Shown here piece by piece: positions 1 to 5,039 of a stretch of 5,529 bases of DNA. Source of the stretch: Tissierellia bacterium (GTDB taxonomy: Bacteria > Bacillota > Clostridia > Tissierellales > Dethiosulfatibacteraceae); contig SKID01000348.1 in the NCBI GenBank assembly GCA_007116605.1, positions 1 through 5,529 on the forward strand, written 5' to 3'. How positions within the stretch are numbered: position 1 is the first letter of the stretch; the number at the start of each line of letters is the position of its first letter. The notes beneath the pieces are model-generated. The model was not told the DNA's origin. It saw only the letters and a list, made by a program, of their open reading frames with translations, and made no database searches. A program made the position numbers and the translations under genes.

Positions 1-87
1 AGCATTCAATGATTTTTGTTAATCAGAGAACAAGATCGAGGTTACAAGTAGGTAGTTTTTTTAAAACTGTGAGATTGAAATAGTGAT

Positions 88-118
88 AGGATGATTAGCC
101 CGTCATCATCCTGATGAC
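88..118. repeat. Two overlapping, mutually exclusive hairpins upstream of the nuclease gene
   Basis: An 8-bp perfect stem AGGATGAT (88-95) / ATCATCCT (105-112) with a 9-nt loop overlaps a second perfect 7-bp stem GTCATCA (102-108) / TGATGAC (112-118) with a 3-nt loop TCC. They share bases 105-108 and 112, so only one can form at a time in a transcript. No T-run follows on the plus strand, so neither is a standard intrinsic terminator. They could mark the end of an upstream gene outside the window, an operator, or nothing. The pairing is seen directly; any role is unknown. Confidence 0.4.
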
Positions 119-128
119 AATCCTTAAG

Positions 129-158
129 TTAACTATGGTCATGTCAGCAAGTGATAAT
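129..158 (+). promoter_or_regulatory. Weak candidate promoter for the exonuclease III gene
   Basis: TTAACT (129-134) and GATAAT (153-158) are separated by 18 nt and lie about 45 bp upstream of the start codon at 203. Matches to sigma-A consensus are 4/6 and 5/6. There is no extended -10 TG. In AT-rich DNA such pairs arise by chance, so this is only a candidate. It would give a leader of roughly 38 nt. Confidence 0.3.
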
Positions 159-202
159 AGCATTAACACAAAAGCAACTTATTAATCAACTAGGAGGACT
201 CA

Positions 203-1048
203 ATGAGACTTATATCATGGAATATAGATTCACTAAATGCAGCTTTAACAGGGGATTCAAGTAGAGCATTGATGACAAGACAGGTCATTGAAACCATTAT
301 GGCTATGGATGCAGATGTGATTGCCTTACAAGAAACCAAATTGCCAGTCAAGGGCTTAAGCAATAAGCAAATAGAACTGATGAAAACTATTTTTAAGGGT
401 TATGCTTATGTCTACCGAACCTCTCAGGAACCAGCTAGAAAGGGGTATGCTGGTACGATGTTTTTGTATAAAGACAAATACGAACCTACGGTTTCTTACC
501 CTAAGATTCAAGCGCCGGATACCATGGATTCAGAAGGTAGAATCATCACGTTAGATTTTGGAGATTTTTATCTTACGCAAGTCTATACCCCTAATGCCGG
601 TGATGGTTTAAAGAGGCTTAAACAAAGACAAGAATGGGACCAGAAGTATGCTGAGTATCTTCAGAAATTAGACCAAGAGAAGCCTGTTATTGCGACAGGA
701 GACTATAATGTAGCCCATAAAGAGATAGATTTAGCAAATCCCAAAGGCAATCTTAGGTCACCAGGTTTTACAGAAGAAGAGCGGGATGGCTTTACAAATC
801 TTTTGAATAAGGGTTTTGTTGATACCTTTAGATATATACATGGTGACGTGCCCCATATGTATACGTGGTGGGGCCAGAGGGTCATTACAAGCAAGATCAA
901 CAATTCAGGTTGGAGAATCGATTATTGGTTGGTGAGTGATCGTCTTGCCAATAAAGTGATAAAGTCTGAAATGATAGACTCAGGTGAAAGGCAAGACCAT
1001 GCGCCAATTTTGTTGGAAGTTGACACATCTGATTTAGCCTCTATATAG
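203..1048 (+). CDS. xth: Exodeoxyribonuclease III / AP endonuclease (EEP family)
   Basis: A 281-residue Mg-dependent nuclease of the exonuclease III branch of the endonuclease/exonuclease/phosphatase superfamily. The family cleaves DNA at abasic sites and removes 3' blocking groups and nucleotides from duplex DNA during cytoplasmic base excision repair. Family signatures occur in order: SWNIDSLNA with Asn7; LQETK with metal-ligand Glu44; KGYAGT near 80-84; VYTPN with Tyr128; GDYNVAH with Asp167 and Asn169; RIDYWLV with Asp240; and QDHAPI with the Asp265-His266 pair. All expected catalytic positions are present. The length is slightly above the usual 250-270, mainly through a longer segment around 47-80. 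The start is set by AGGAGG (192-197) five nt before ATG, and the protein begins directly with the family's first beta strand. It stands alone, followed by a hairpin and an oppositely oriented tRNA. The name xth follows the E. coli usage; Bacillus homologues are called exoA. Confidence 0.95.
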   Translation: MRLISWNIDSLNAALTGDSSRALMTRQVIETIMAMDADVIALQETKLPVKGLSNKQIELMKTIFKGYAYVYRTSQEPARKGYAGTMFLYKDKYEPTVSYPKIQAPDTMDSEGRIITLDFGDFYLTQVYTPNAGDGLKRLKQRQEWDQKYAEYLQKLDQEKPVIATGDYNVAHKEIDLANPKGNLRSPGFTEEERDGFTNLLNKGFVDTFRYIHGDVPHMYTWWGQRVITSKINNSGWRIDYWLVSDRLANKVIKSEMIDSGERQDHAPILLEVDTSDLASI

Positions 1049-1082
1049 AGAATTAATGGTGGTGGTTGAATGCTTAATTAAC

Positions 1083-1133
1083 AGGACTCTTGGATTCAGA
1101 TGGCGTTAAATGCTATCTGAATCCAAGAGTCCT
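1083..1133. repeat. Near-perfect 22-bp hairpin downstream of xth
   Basis: The arms at 1083-1104 and 1112-1133 are 22 nt each and complementary throughout except for one G-U pair (G1102 opposite T1114), with a 7-nt loop GTTAAAT. It begins 35 nt after the xth stop codon, so it may end or protect the xth message. It lacks a T-run on either strand (ATACATAG follows on plus), so it is not a standard Rho-independent terminator. The stem is unusually long and clean for a terminator. A small palindromic repeat element is an alternative. No clear target-site duplication is visible at its edges. Confidence 0.7.
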
Positions 1134-1221
1134 ATACATAGCATAAGGTATCAAATGTTAAGTAGGGAGGGCAGCGCTATTATTATAATCTAGCAAATCA
1201 TACCACAAGAGCGTGGCAGTC

Positions 1222-1256
1222 AAAAAAGAGCCTCGAATATAATCAAGAGACTCTTT
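1222..1256 (-). terminator. Intrinsic terminator of the tRNA-Arg gene
   Basis: Read on the minus strand, AAAGAGTCTC (1256-1247) pairs with GAGGCTCTTT (1234-1225) over 10 bp with one U-G pair and a 12-nt loop. The transcript then continues into further Us, giving a run of six U at 1227-1222. It lies 8 nt past the tRNA CCA end. The opposite strand has no T-run after the stem, so termination is expected only for the tRNA transcript. Confidence 0.85.
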
Positions 1257-1264
1257 AAACATGA

Positions 1265-1341
1265 TGGTGCTCCCAATAGGACTCGAACCCATAACACCCG
1301 GTTCCGAAGACCGGTGCTCTATCCATTTGAGCTATAGGAGC
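1265..1341 (-). tRNA. tRNA-Arg, anticodon UCG (decodes CGA)
   Basis: A complete 77-nt tRNA with CCA encoded in the DNA. The acceptor stem GCTCCTA/TGGGAGC pairs over 7 bp with one G-U; the D stem is GCTC/GAGC; the anticodon stem CCGGT/ACCGG encloses loop CTTCGGA; the variable loop is GTGTT; and the T arm ATGGG-TTCGAGT-CCTAT carries the usual TTCGA. The discriminator base is A. The anticodon at 1305-1307 reads TCG, giving arginine. It is a single-gene unit with its own promoter and terminator, convergent with xth and divergent from the S41 protease gene. No intron or irregularity is seen. Confidence 0.96.
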
Positions 1342-1356
1342 ATTAGCAACAATACT

Positions 1357-1385
1357 ATTATAATGACTTTGACTGTTGAAATCAA
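1357..1385 (-). promoter_or_regulatory. Sigma-A promoter of the tRNA-Arg gene
   Basis: On the minus strand TTGATT (1385-1380) and a perfect TATAAT (1362-1357) are separated by 17 nt. Transcription would begin near 1350, about 9 nt before the mature tRNA 5' end at 1341, leaving a short leader for RNase P. The spacing and position fit a stable-RNA promoter well. Confidence 0.8.
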
Positions 1386-1418
1386 GGAAAAAATAATGAT
1401 AAATCGAATTAATTATTA

Positions 1419-1442
1419 GGTCTTTAATGTAAAATTAAGACC
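1419..1442. repeat. Inverted repeat just upstream of the S41 protease -10 box
   Basis: GGTCTT(T)AA at 1419-1427 and TTAAGACC at 1435-1442 form an 8-bp arm pair with one bulged T and a 7-nt centre. It covers the -35 region of the promoter whose -10 is at 1451-1456. This position would suit an operator for a repressor or activator, but the arm quality is modest and no regulator is identified. Confidence 0.35.
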
Positions 1443-1447
1443 GAGTA

Positions 1448-1456
1448 TGTTATAAT
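1448..1456 (+). promoter_or_regulatory. Extended -10 promoter of the S41 protease gene
   Basis: TGTTATAAT contains a perfect TATAAT (1451-1456) preceded by the TGn extension. The -35 hexamer at 17-nt spacing (TGTAAA, 1428-1433) is weak, as is common for extended -10 promoters. The start site would be near 1463, giving a leader of about 29 nt. Confidence 0.7.
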
Positions 1457-1491
1457 GTGAACTAGCAATAAAAGATAGATAGGAGACGCTA

Positions 1492-2709
1492 ATGATTTCT
1501 AGAAGAAAAGCCTTCGTAATGGGGTTTATCGCTGTATTACTCACATTTACATTAACTTTTGCAGGGAGCACGATAATTGGTTTAAGGCATAATGACCGTA
1601 TTGTGATTACCATGTCAAGATATGAACAATTAGTCAATTTTGAAAAAACATATCAGAAACACGAAAACATTAAGTCATTAATTTTAAGAAATTTTTTATT
1701 TGATGTGGATGAAGAACAGTTGTTAGAAGGTTCATTAAGAGGAATTGTAGATGTCCTTGGCGATCCTTATTCTGAATATCTCTCAGTAGAAGATTTAGAT
1801 TCTTTAATGGAACAAAGTCGTGGAGAATACAGCGGCATTGGTATTTATGTTTCGGTAACTGAAGATAATAGGATTGTTGTTGTAGCTCCTATTGAAGATA
1901 CACCCGCGGATAAAGCAGGTATACGATCAGGAGATTTTATTATTCGAGTTAATGGTCAAGAATACTCAGGAGATAGACTTTCAGATGCTGTAAGCATCAT
2001 GAGAGGTAGAGTTGGTACAGATGTAACAGTAACCATCAATCGTAGATTAAGTGATGGTACTGAAAAAACTTTTGATTTGACGATCACTCGAGAAAATATC
2101 AGAATTGCAACAGTGAAACATGAATTAGTGGAAGAATCCTTAGGCTATATTCGTTTAACTACCTTTGACAGAAAAACCCCCGGTGACTTTCAATTAGCCC
2201 TACAAGACTTAGAAAGACAAGCTATGCAAGGACTTATTATTGATTTAAGATATAATCCAGGTGGATTAGTGAGTTCTGTGACAGAAATTGCAGACATGTT
2301 ACTTGGAGAAACGATTATCACTTATACTGAAACAAGAGATGGACAAAGAGAATATTTTAAATCAGATGCTCAAAAATTTGATTTACCTGTGGTGATTTTA
2401 ATTAATGGTGGTAGTGCCAGTGCATCGGAAATACTAGCGGGTGCAATGCAAGACACTGAAAGTGGTATTTTGGTTGGAACCCAGTCATTTGGTAAAGGTA
2501 TAGTACAAAGAATTATGCCATTAGATGATGGTTCGGGAGTGAAACTAACAGTTTCTGAGTACTTTACACCTAATAATACGAGTATACATGGAACAGGTAT
2601 TACACCTGATTTTGTCATAGAGATGCCAGAAGATGCTAATTATGGACCAGACTATTTAGAAGAAGATGTGCAATTGCAAAAAGCGATACAATTGTTACTT
2701 GAGAACTAA
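1492..2709 (+). CDS. S41 carboxy-terminal processing protease with PDZ domain
   Basis: A 405-residue serine protease of the CtpA/CtpB (Prc/Tsp-like) family, which cuts proteins near their C-termini outside the membrane. Residues 7-30 are one hydrophobic segment after a positive start (ISRRK), so it is probably a signal anchor that places the enzyme on the outer face. Residues about 60-105 are the N-terminal cap (LGDPYSEYL). A PDZ domain spans about 112-185 (GIGIYV, AGIRSGDFIIRVNG). The S41 core follows: GYIRLTTF near 218, DLRYNPGGL at 251-259, GSASASE at 307-313, and FGKGIVQ at 333-339. The expected Ser-Lys-Gln catalytic set is Ser310, Lys335 and Gln339, with the 25- and 4-residue spacings of Bacillus CtpB. 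AGGAG (1481-1485) six nt before ATG fixes the start. Spore-formers use CtpB in sigma-K activation, but the family is broad and a sporulation role is not shown here. It appears monocistronic with its own promoter. Confidence 0.93.
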   Translation: MISRRKAFVMGFIAVLLTFTLTFAGSTIIGLRHNDRIVITMSRYEQLVNFEKTYQKHENIKSLILRNFLFDVDEEQLLEGSLRGIVDVLGDPYSEYLSVEDLDSLMEQSRGEYSGIGIYVSVTEDNRIVVVAPIEDTPADKAGIRSGDFIIRVNGQEYSGDRLSDAVSIMRGRVGTDVTVTINRRLSDGTEKTFDLTITRENIRIATVKHELVEESLGYIRLTTFDRKTPGDFQLALQDLERQAMQGLIIDLRYNPGGLVSSVTEIADMLLGETIITYTETRDGQREYFKSDAQKFDLPVVILINGGSASASEILAGAMQDTESGILVGTQSFGKGIVQRIMPLDDGSGVKLTVSEYFTPNNTSIHGTGITPDFVIEMPEDANYGPDYLEEDVQLQKAIQLLLEN

Positions 2710-2743
2710 TTAATTTATCGAGAAAATTTACAAATAGCTTAAA

Positions 2744-2775
2744 ATAGCACTTGATTTTTAAACAACAAGTGCTAT
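2744..2775. promoter_or_regulatory. Inverted repeat with CIRCE-like half-sites around the ctsR promoter
   Basis: ATAGCACTTG (2744-2753) and CAAGTGCTAT (2766-2775) are perfect 10-bp inverted arms around a 12-nt centre. Each arm contains TAGCACT/AGTGCTA, the core of the HrcA operator CIRCE (TTAGCACTC-N9-GAGTGCTAA). The cores here are 16 nt apart rather than the 11 of CIRCE, and the outer and inner bases differ, so HrcA binding is doubtful. The repeat overlaps the -35 and part of the -10 of the operon promoter. It could equally act as a weak terminator for the S41 gene, though no clean U-tract follows. Confidence 0.5.
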
Positions 2776-2778
2776 AAT
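2751..2778 (+). promoter_or_regulatory. Sigma-A promoter of the ctsR-mcsAB-clpC operon
   Basis: TTGATT (2751-2756) and a perfect TATAAT (2773-2778) are separated by 16 nt, and TGC before the -10 gives an extended -10 element. Transcription should begin near 2785, immediately in front of the CtsR box. This leaves about 220 nt of leader before ctsR. Confidence 0.82.
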
Positions 2779-2789
2779 ATTATTGTAAA

Positions 2790-2806
2790 GGTCAAAGAAA
2801 GTCAAA
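2790..2806 (+). promoter_or_regulatory. CtsR operator (heptad direct repeat)
   Basis: GGTCAAA-GAA-AGTCAAA matches at every defined position the CtsR box known from Bacillus, Streptococcus and relatives (RGTCAAA-NAN-RGTCAAA). It starts about 5 nt downstream of the predicted transcription start, so bound CtsR would block initiation or promoter escape. This places the operon under negative autoregulation by its first gene product, with release expected on heat or protein stress. Only one full box is seen in the window. Confidence 0.93.
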
Positions 2807-2828
2807 GTCTAAAAATTATATCAACAGC

Positions 2829-2959
2829 AGTCTTAGATGACGTTTGTAACGACATTTCAATGTCAATACCTCTATCTAAGGACTTATCTCCCACTTGAGG
2901 AAGAGGGAGTCTTATCACAATTAGTCATTGGTTAAACTTTACCATATCCAAAGACTAAT
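2829..2959 (+). other. Structured 5' leader of the ctsR operon, unknown class
   Basis: The roughly 220 nt between the predicted start of transcription and ctsR hold several nested or adjacent stems. AGTCTTAGAT (2829-2838) pairs with 2874-2884 over 10 bp with one bulged G. Inside it GACAT-TTCA-ATGTC (2851-2864) forms a small hairpin. CTCCC (2888-2892) pairs with GGGAG (2905-2909), continuing past one A-A mismatch as CTT-GAGG-AAG. ATTAGTC (2920-2926) pairs with GACTAAT (2953-2959). AGTCTT at 2908-2913 can instead pair with AAGACT at 2951-2956, which would open the last stem. No motif of a riboswitch class I know, and no T-box GGTGG sequence, is visible. The last stem ends about 34 nt before the ctsR ribosome binding site. 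Function is not established. Confidence 0.45.
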
Positions 2960-3007
2960 GTTGCAATGGATTATCCAATGAAGAAGTTGAATAAGGAGAG
3001 GATGAAT

Positions 3008-3475
3008 TTGCCAAGATTAAGCGATATTATTGAGAATTACTTACTGAACATTATTGAAGATGCTGAAAAAGACATGATAGAAATACAAAGAAATTTATTA
3101 GCTCAGAAGTTCAACTGTTCACCTTCACAAATTAATTATGTTTTGACAACTAGGTTTGGTCAAGATAAAGGCTATATGATTGAGAGCAGAAGGGGTGGCG
3201 GTGGTTACGTAAAAATATATAAAGTTCAAATGAATCAGGAAGCGTATTTGGAGACAGTCATTCGAGAGGCTATTGGTAATAGTTTGACTAGAGATCAAGC
3301 TATGAATATATTACAGAACTTAGAAGACGAAAAACTGATTAAACAAAATGAAAAGCAAATGATGATGACAATTATGACAGATAGAGCCCTGACAAAGGTA
3401 TCCTATCAGCATCGGAATGAGGTGCGTGCAGACTTATTAAAAGAGATGTTACTTGCTCTTTTGCAAAATGATTAA
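3008..3475 (+). CDS. ctsR: CtsR, transcriptional repressor of class III heat-shock genes
   Basis: A 155-residue dimeric repressor of clp and related stress genes. The N-terminal winged helix-turn-helix contains NCSPSQINYVLTTRF (36-50) and the glycine-rich wing SRRGGGGYVKI (60-70). That wing is known from Bacillus and Geobacillus as the DNA-contacting and heat-sensing loop and as a McsB target at Arg62. The C-terminal half (about 75-155) is the helical domain, with RNEVRADLLKEML near the end. The start is ambiguous. In-frame ATG codons at 2966 and 2978 have no ribosome binding site, and ATG at 3002 is only 3 nt from AGGAG (2994-2998). TTG at 3008 has 9-nt spacing, yields (M)PRLSDIIE as in relatives, and puts the wing arginine at residue 62. 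TTG is therefore preferred and ATG 3002 is the alternative. As first gene of the operon, just behind a CtsR box, it represses itself. Confidence 0.94.
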   Translation: MPRLSDIIENYLLNIIEDAEKDMIEIQRNLLAQKFNCSPSQINYVLTTRFGQDKGYMIESRRGGGGYVKIYKVQMNQEAYLETVIREAIGNSLTRDQAMNILQNLEDEKLIKQNEKQMMMTIMTDRALTKVSYQHRNEVRADLLKEMLLALLQND

Positions 3476-3532
3476 CAACTGACTTGAGTACAGATGGGCT
3501 GAAAAATGATGAATGAGAAAGGAGTATAGACG

Positions 3533-4027
3533 ATGTTATGTGATGACTGTGGAAAAAACAATGCGAGATTACATTATACACAAATCGTGAATGGTAGAAA
3601 AATGGATAAACATTTATGCGAAAAATGTGCGAGAGCTTACTCTGCATCAAATTATAATATGACCTTGCCTAATATTATGACGGGGTTCTTATCTAATCAG
3701 GTAAAAAAAGAGGCCATTAGAACAGAACAATGCTCTGAATGCCAACTAACTTATGATAGCTTCAGACGTGATGGCAAACTCGGTTGTGAAAAATGCTATC
3801 AAGTGTTTTCAGACCGTTTGGCCCCATTGTTAAGTAACATTCACCCTCATACTGTACATAAAGGCAAGATACCACAAAATAGCACAGAAAGCTTGAAACG
3901 CATGAGACAGTTAGAGAACTTAAAAGAACAATTAGAAAAAGCCATTTCAGATGAAGCTTTTGAAGAAGCAGCAAAACTAAGAGATGAGATCCGTGAAATA
4001 GAAAAGAATGGAGGGGGTTCCAAATGA
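3533..4027 (+). CDS. mcsA: McsA, zinc-binding activator of the McsB arginine kinase
   Basis: A 164-residue cytoplasmic partner of McsB. Four CxxC pairs form two apparent zinc sites: Cys3/Cys6 with Cys29/Cys32, and Cys67/Cys70 with Cys85/Cys88. The C-terminus (about 126-158, LENLKEQLEKAISDEAFEEAAKLRDEIREIE) is a UVR-type helical hairpin like that of UvrB/UvrC and ClpC. In Bacillus-type systems McsA binds and stimulates McsB and links it to the ClpC pathway and CtsR inactivation. The length is close to the usual 165-185. AAAGGAG (3518-3524) lies 8 nt before ATG. It follows ctsR by 57 nt without a terminator, and its TGA overlaps the mcsB ATG as ATGA (4024-4027), a sign of coupled translation. 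All eight cysteines are intact. Confidence 0.95.
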   Translation: MLCDDCGKNNARLHYTQIVNGRKMDKHLCEKCARAYSASNYNMTLPNIMTGFLSNQVKKEAIRTEQCSECQLTYDSFRRDGKLGCEKCYQVFSDRLAPLLSNIHPHTVHKGKIPQNSTESLKRMRQLENLKEQLEKAISDEAFEEAAKLRDEIREIEKNGGGSK

Positions 4028-5028
4028 AATGGATAGCTAATGAAGGTGACGAAAGAGATGTTGTCGTCAGTAGTCGAGTCCGATTGGCTAGAAATCTTAA
4101 AGAATGGTACTTTCCTTCTAGGATGACTCCTTTGCAAGGAAGTGAAGTGTATGAAAAAATTGTAAACAGTGCAAATTATGGCGAGACTAATGCATTTAAA
4201 ATGAAAGATATCCCTAAAATAGAGCAACACATGTTAGTTGAAAAACATGTCATAAGTCCTACATTGTTGATGAACCAAGAAATATCAGGATTTATCATGA
4301 ATAAAGATGAAACAGAGACCATTATGATAAATGAAGAAGACCATATTAGGATACAAGTATTGACAGCGGGACTATCTTTACAACAAAGTTATCTTAAGGC
4401 TAATCAAATAGATGATTTTCTAGAAAGTCACTTGAACTATGCATTTGATGAAAAGTTAGGTTTTTTAACTGCATGTCCAACGAATTTAGGAACAGGATTA
4501 AGAGCTTCTGTGATGTTACATTTACCAGCATTAGAGATGACTAAAGAAATTAACCAGCTCATTACCATGTTAAATCAATTTGGTTTGGCAGTTAGAGGTG
4601 TTTATGGAGAAGGAACAAAAGCTTTAGGTTCCTTATATCAGTTGTCAAATCAGTCCACATTAGGAGATAAAGAAGAAGGGATTGTTCAAAAAATCGAACA
4701 ATTATGCAGACAAATAGCGGCAAAAGAAAAAGACAGTCGAAAAAAATTGCTTGAAAATAATGGTGTCTATTTTGAAGATAAGATTTATAGAGCTTATGGT
4801 TTATTAAAACACACAAGAACAATATCTGCTGAAGAAGCGGTTAAACTCATCTCTTTAGTAAAGTTAGGAATCAATTTGGGTTTAATTGAAAACAATACCA
4901 TAGAACTAATGGACCAACTCTTTGTTCAGATACAACCAGCTAATATTCAGTATTTAAGCCGTCAAGAAATGACTAGCGATGAAAGAGATGTAAAGAGAGC
5001 ACAAATATTAAGAGAAAGGATAAAGTGA
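4024..5028 (+). CDS. mcsB: McsB, protein arginine kinase
   Basis: A 334-residue guanidino-kinase-fold enzyme that transfers phosphate from ATP to protein arginines. In the known system this inactivates CtsR and marks damaged proteins for ClpC-ClpP. Motifs in order are SSRVRLARNL (16-25, nucleotide binding), INEEDHIRIQ (102-111, catalytic acidic residues), the creatine/arginine-kinase signature CPTNLGTGLR (151-160) with Cys151, and RGVYGEGT (191-198). A C-terminal helical region ends in RDVKRA (321-326), matching the RDxxRA phosphoarginine-binding motif described for Geobacillus McsB. The guanidino substrate-specificity N-domain of metazoan kinases is absent, as expected for McsB. It is slightly short for the family (about 350-360). 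GGAGG (4010-4014) lies 9 nt before the ATG, and the start overlaps the mcsA stop. Eleven nt separate it from clpC. Confidence 0.96.
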   Translation: MKWIANEGDERDVVVSSRVRLARNLKEWYFPSRMTPLQGSEVYEKIVNSANYGETNAFKMKDIPKIEQHMLVEKHVISPTLLMNQEISGFIMNKDETETIMINEEDHIRIQVLTAGLSLQQSYLKANQIDDFLESHLNYAFDEKLGFLTACPTNLGTGLRASVMLHLPALEMTKEINQLITMLNQFGLAVRGVYGEGTKALGSLYQLSNQSTLGDKEEGIVQKIEQLCRQIAAKEKDSRKKLLENNGVYFEDKIYRAYGLLKHTRTISAEEAVKLISLVKLGINLGLIENNTIELMDQLFVQIQPANIQYLSRQEMTSDERDVKRAQILRERIK

Positions 5029-5039
5029 GAGGTGATTAT

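Noticed and set aside
3..83. Open frame from the left edge to a TAG at 81-83, possible C-terminal tail of an upstream gene
   Set aside because: Only 26 codons are visible and no family motif is recognisable, so coding status cannot be supported from this window.
703..903. Minus-strand open frame inside xth, and similar ones inside the S41, ctsR, mcsA, mcsB and clpC genes
   Set aside because: They are antisense shadows of well-supported genes, with no recognised domains of their own.
1134..1221. Search for a gene or RNA between the long hairpin and the tRNA terminator
   Set aside because: Only a short CCAC/GTGG pair (near 1203-1216) and an isolated TATAAT were seen; neither forms a convincing feature.
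1368..1374. CtsR half-site AGTCAAA on the minus strand in the tRNA promoter spacer
   Set aside because: Only one heptad is present; the second heptad at the required 3-nt spacing is absent. Single half-sites also occur at 1219-1225 and near 5475 and are expected by chance.
2837..2935. A 32-codon plus-strand open frame (ATG to TAA) inside the ctsR leader, possible leader peptide
   Set aside because: No Shine-Dalgarno sequence precedes the ATG, and the frame runs through the predicted stems. Nothing in the peptide suggests attenuation-type codon runs.
2829..2959. T-box or known riboswitch in the ctsR leader
   Set aside because: No T-box GGTGG antiterminator motif, no intrinsic terminator before ctsR, and no core sequence of a riboswitch class I can recognise.
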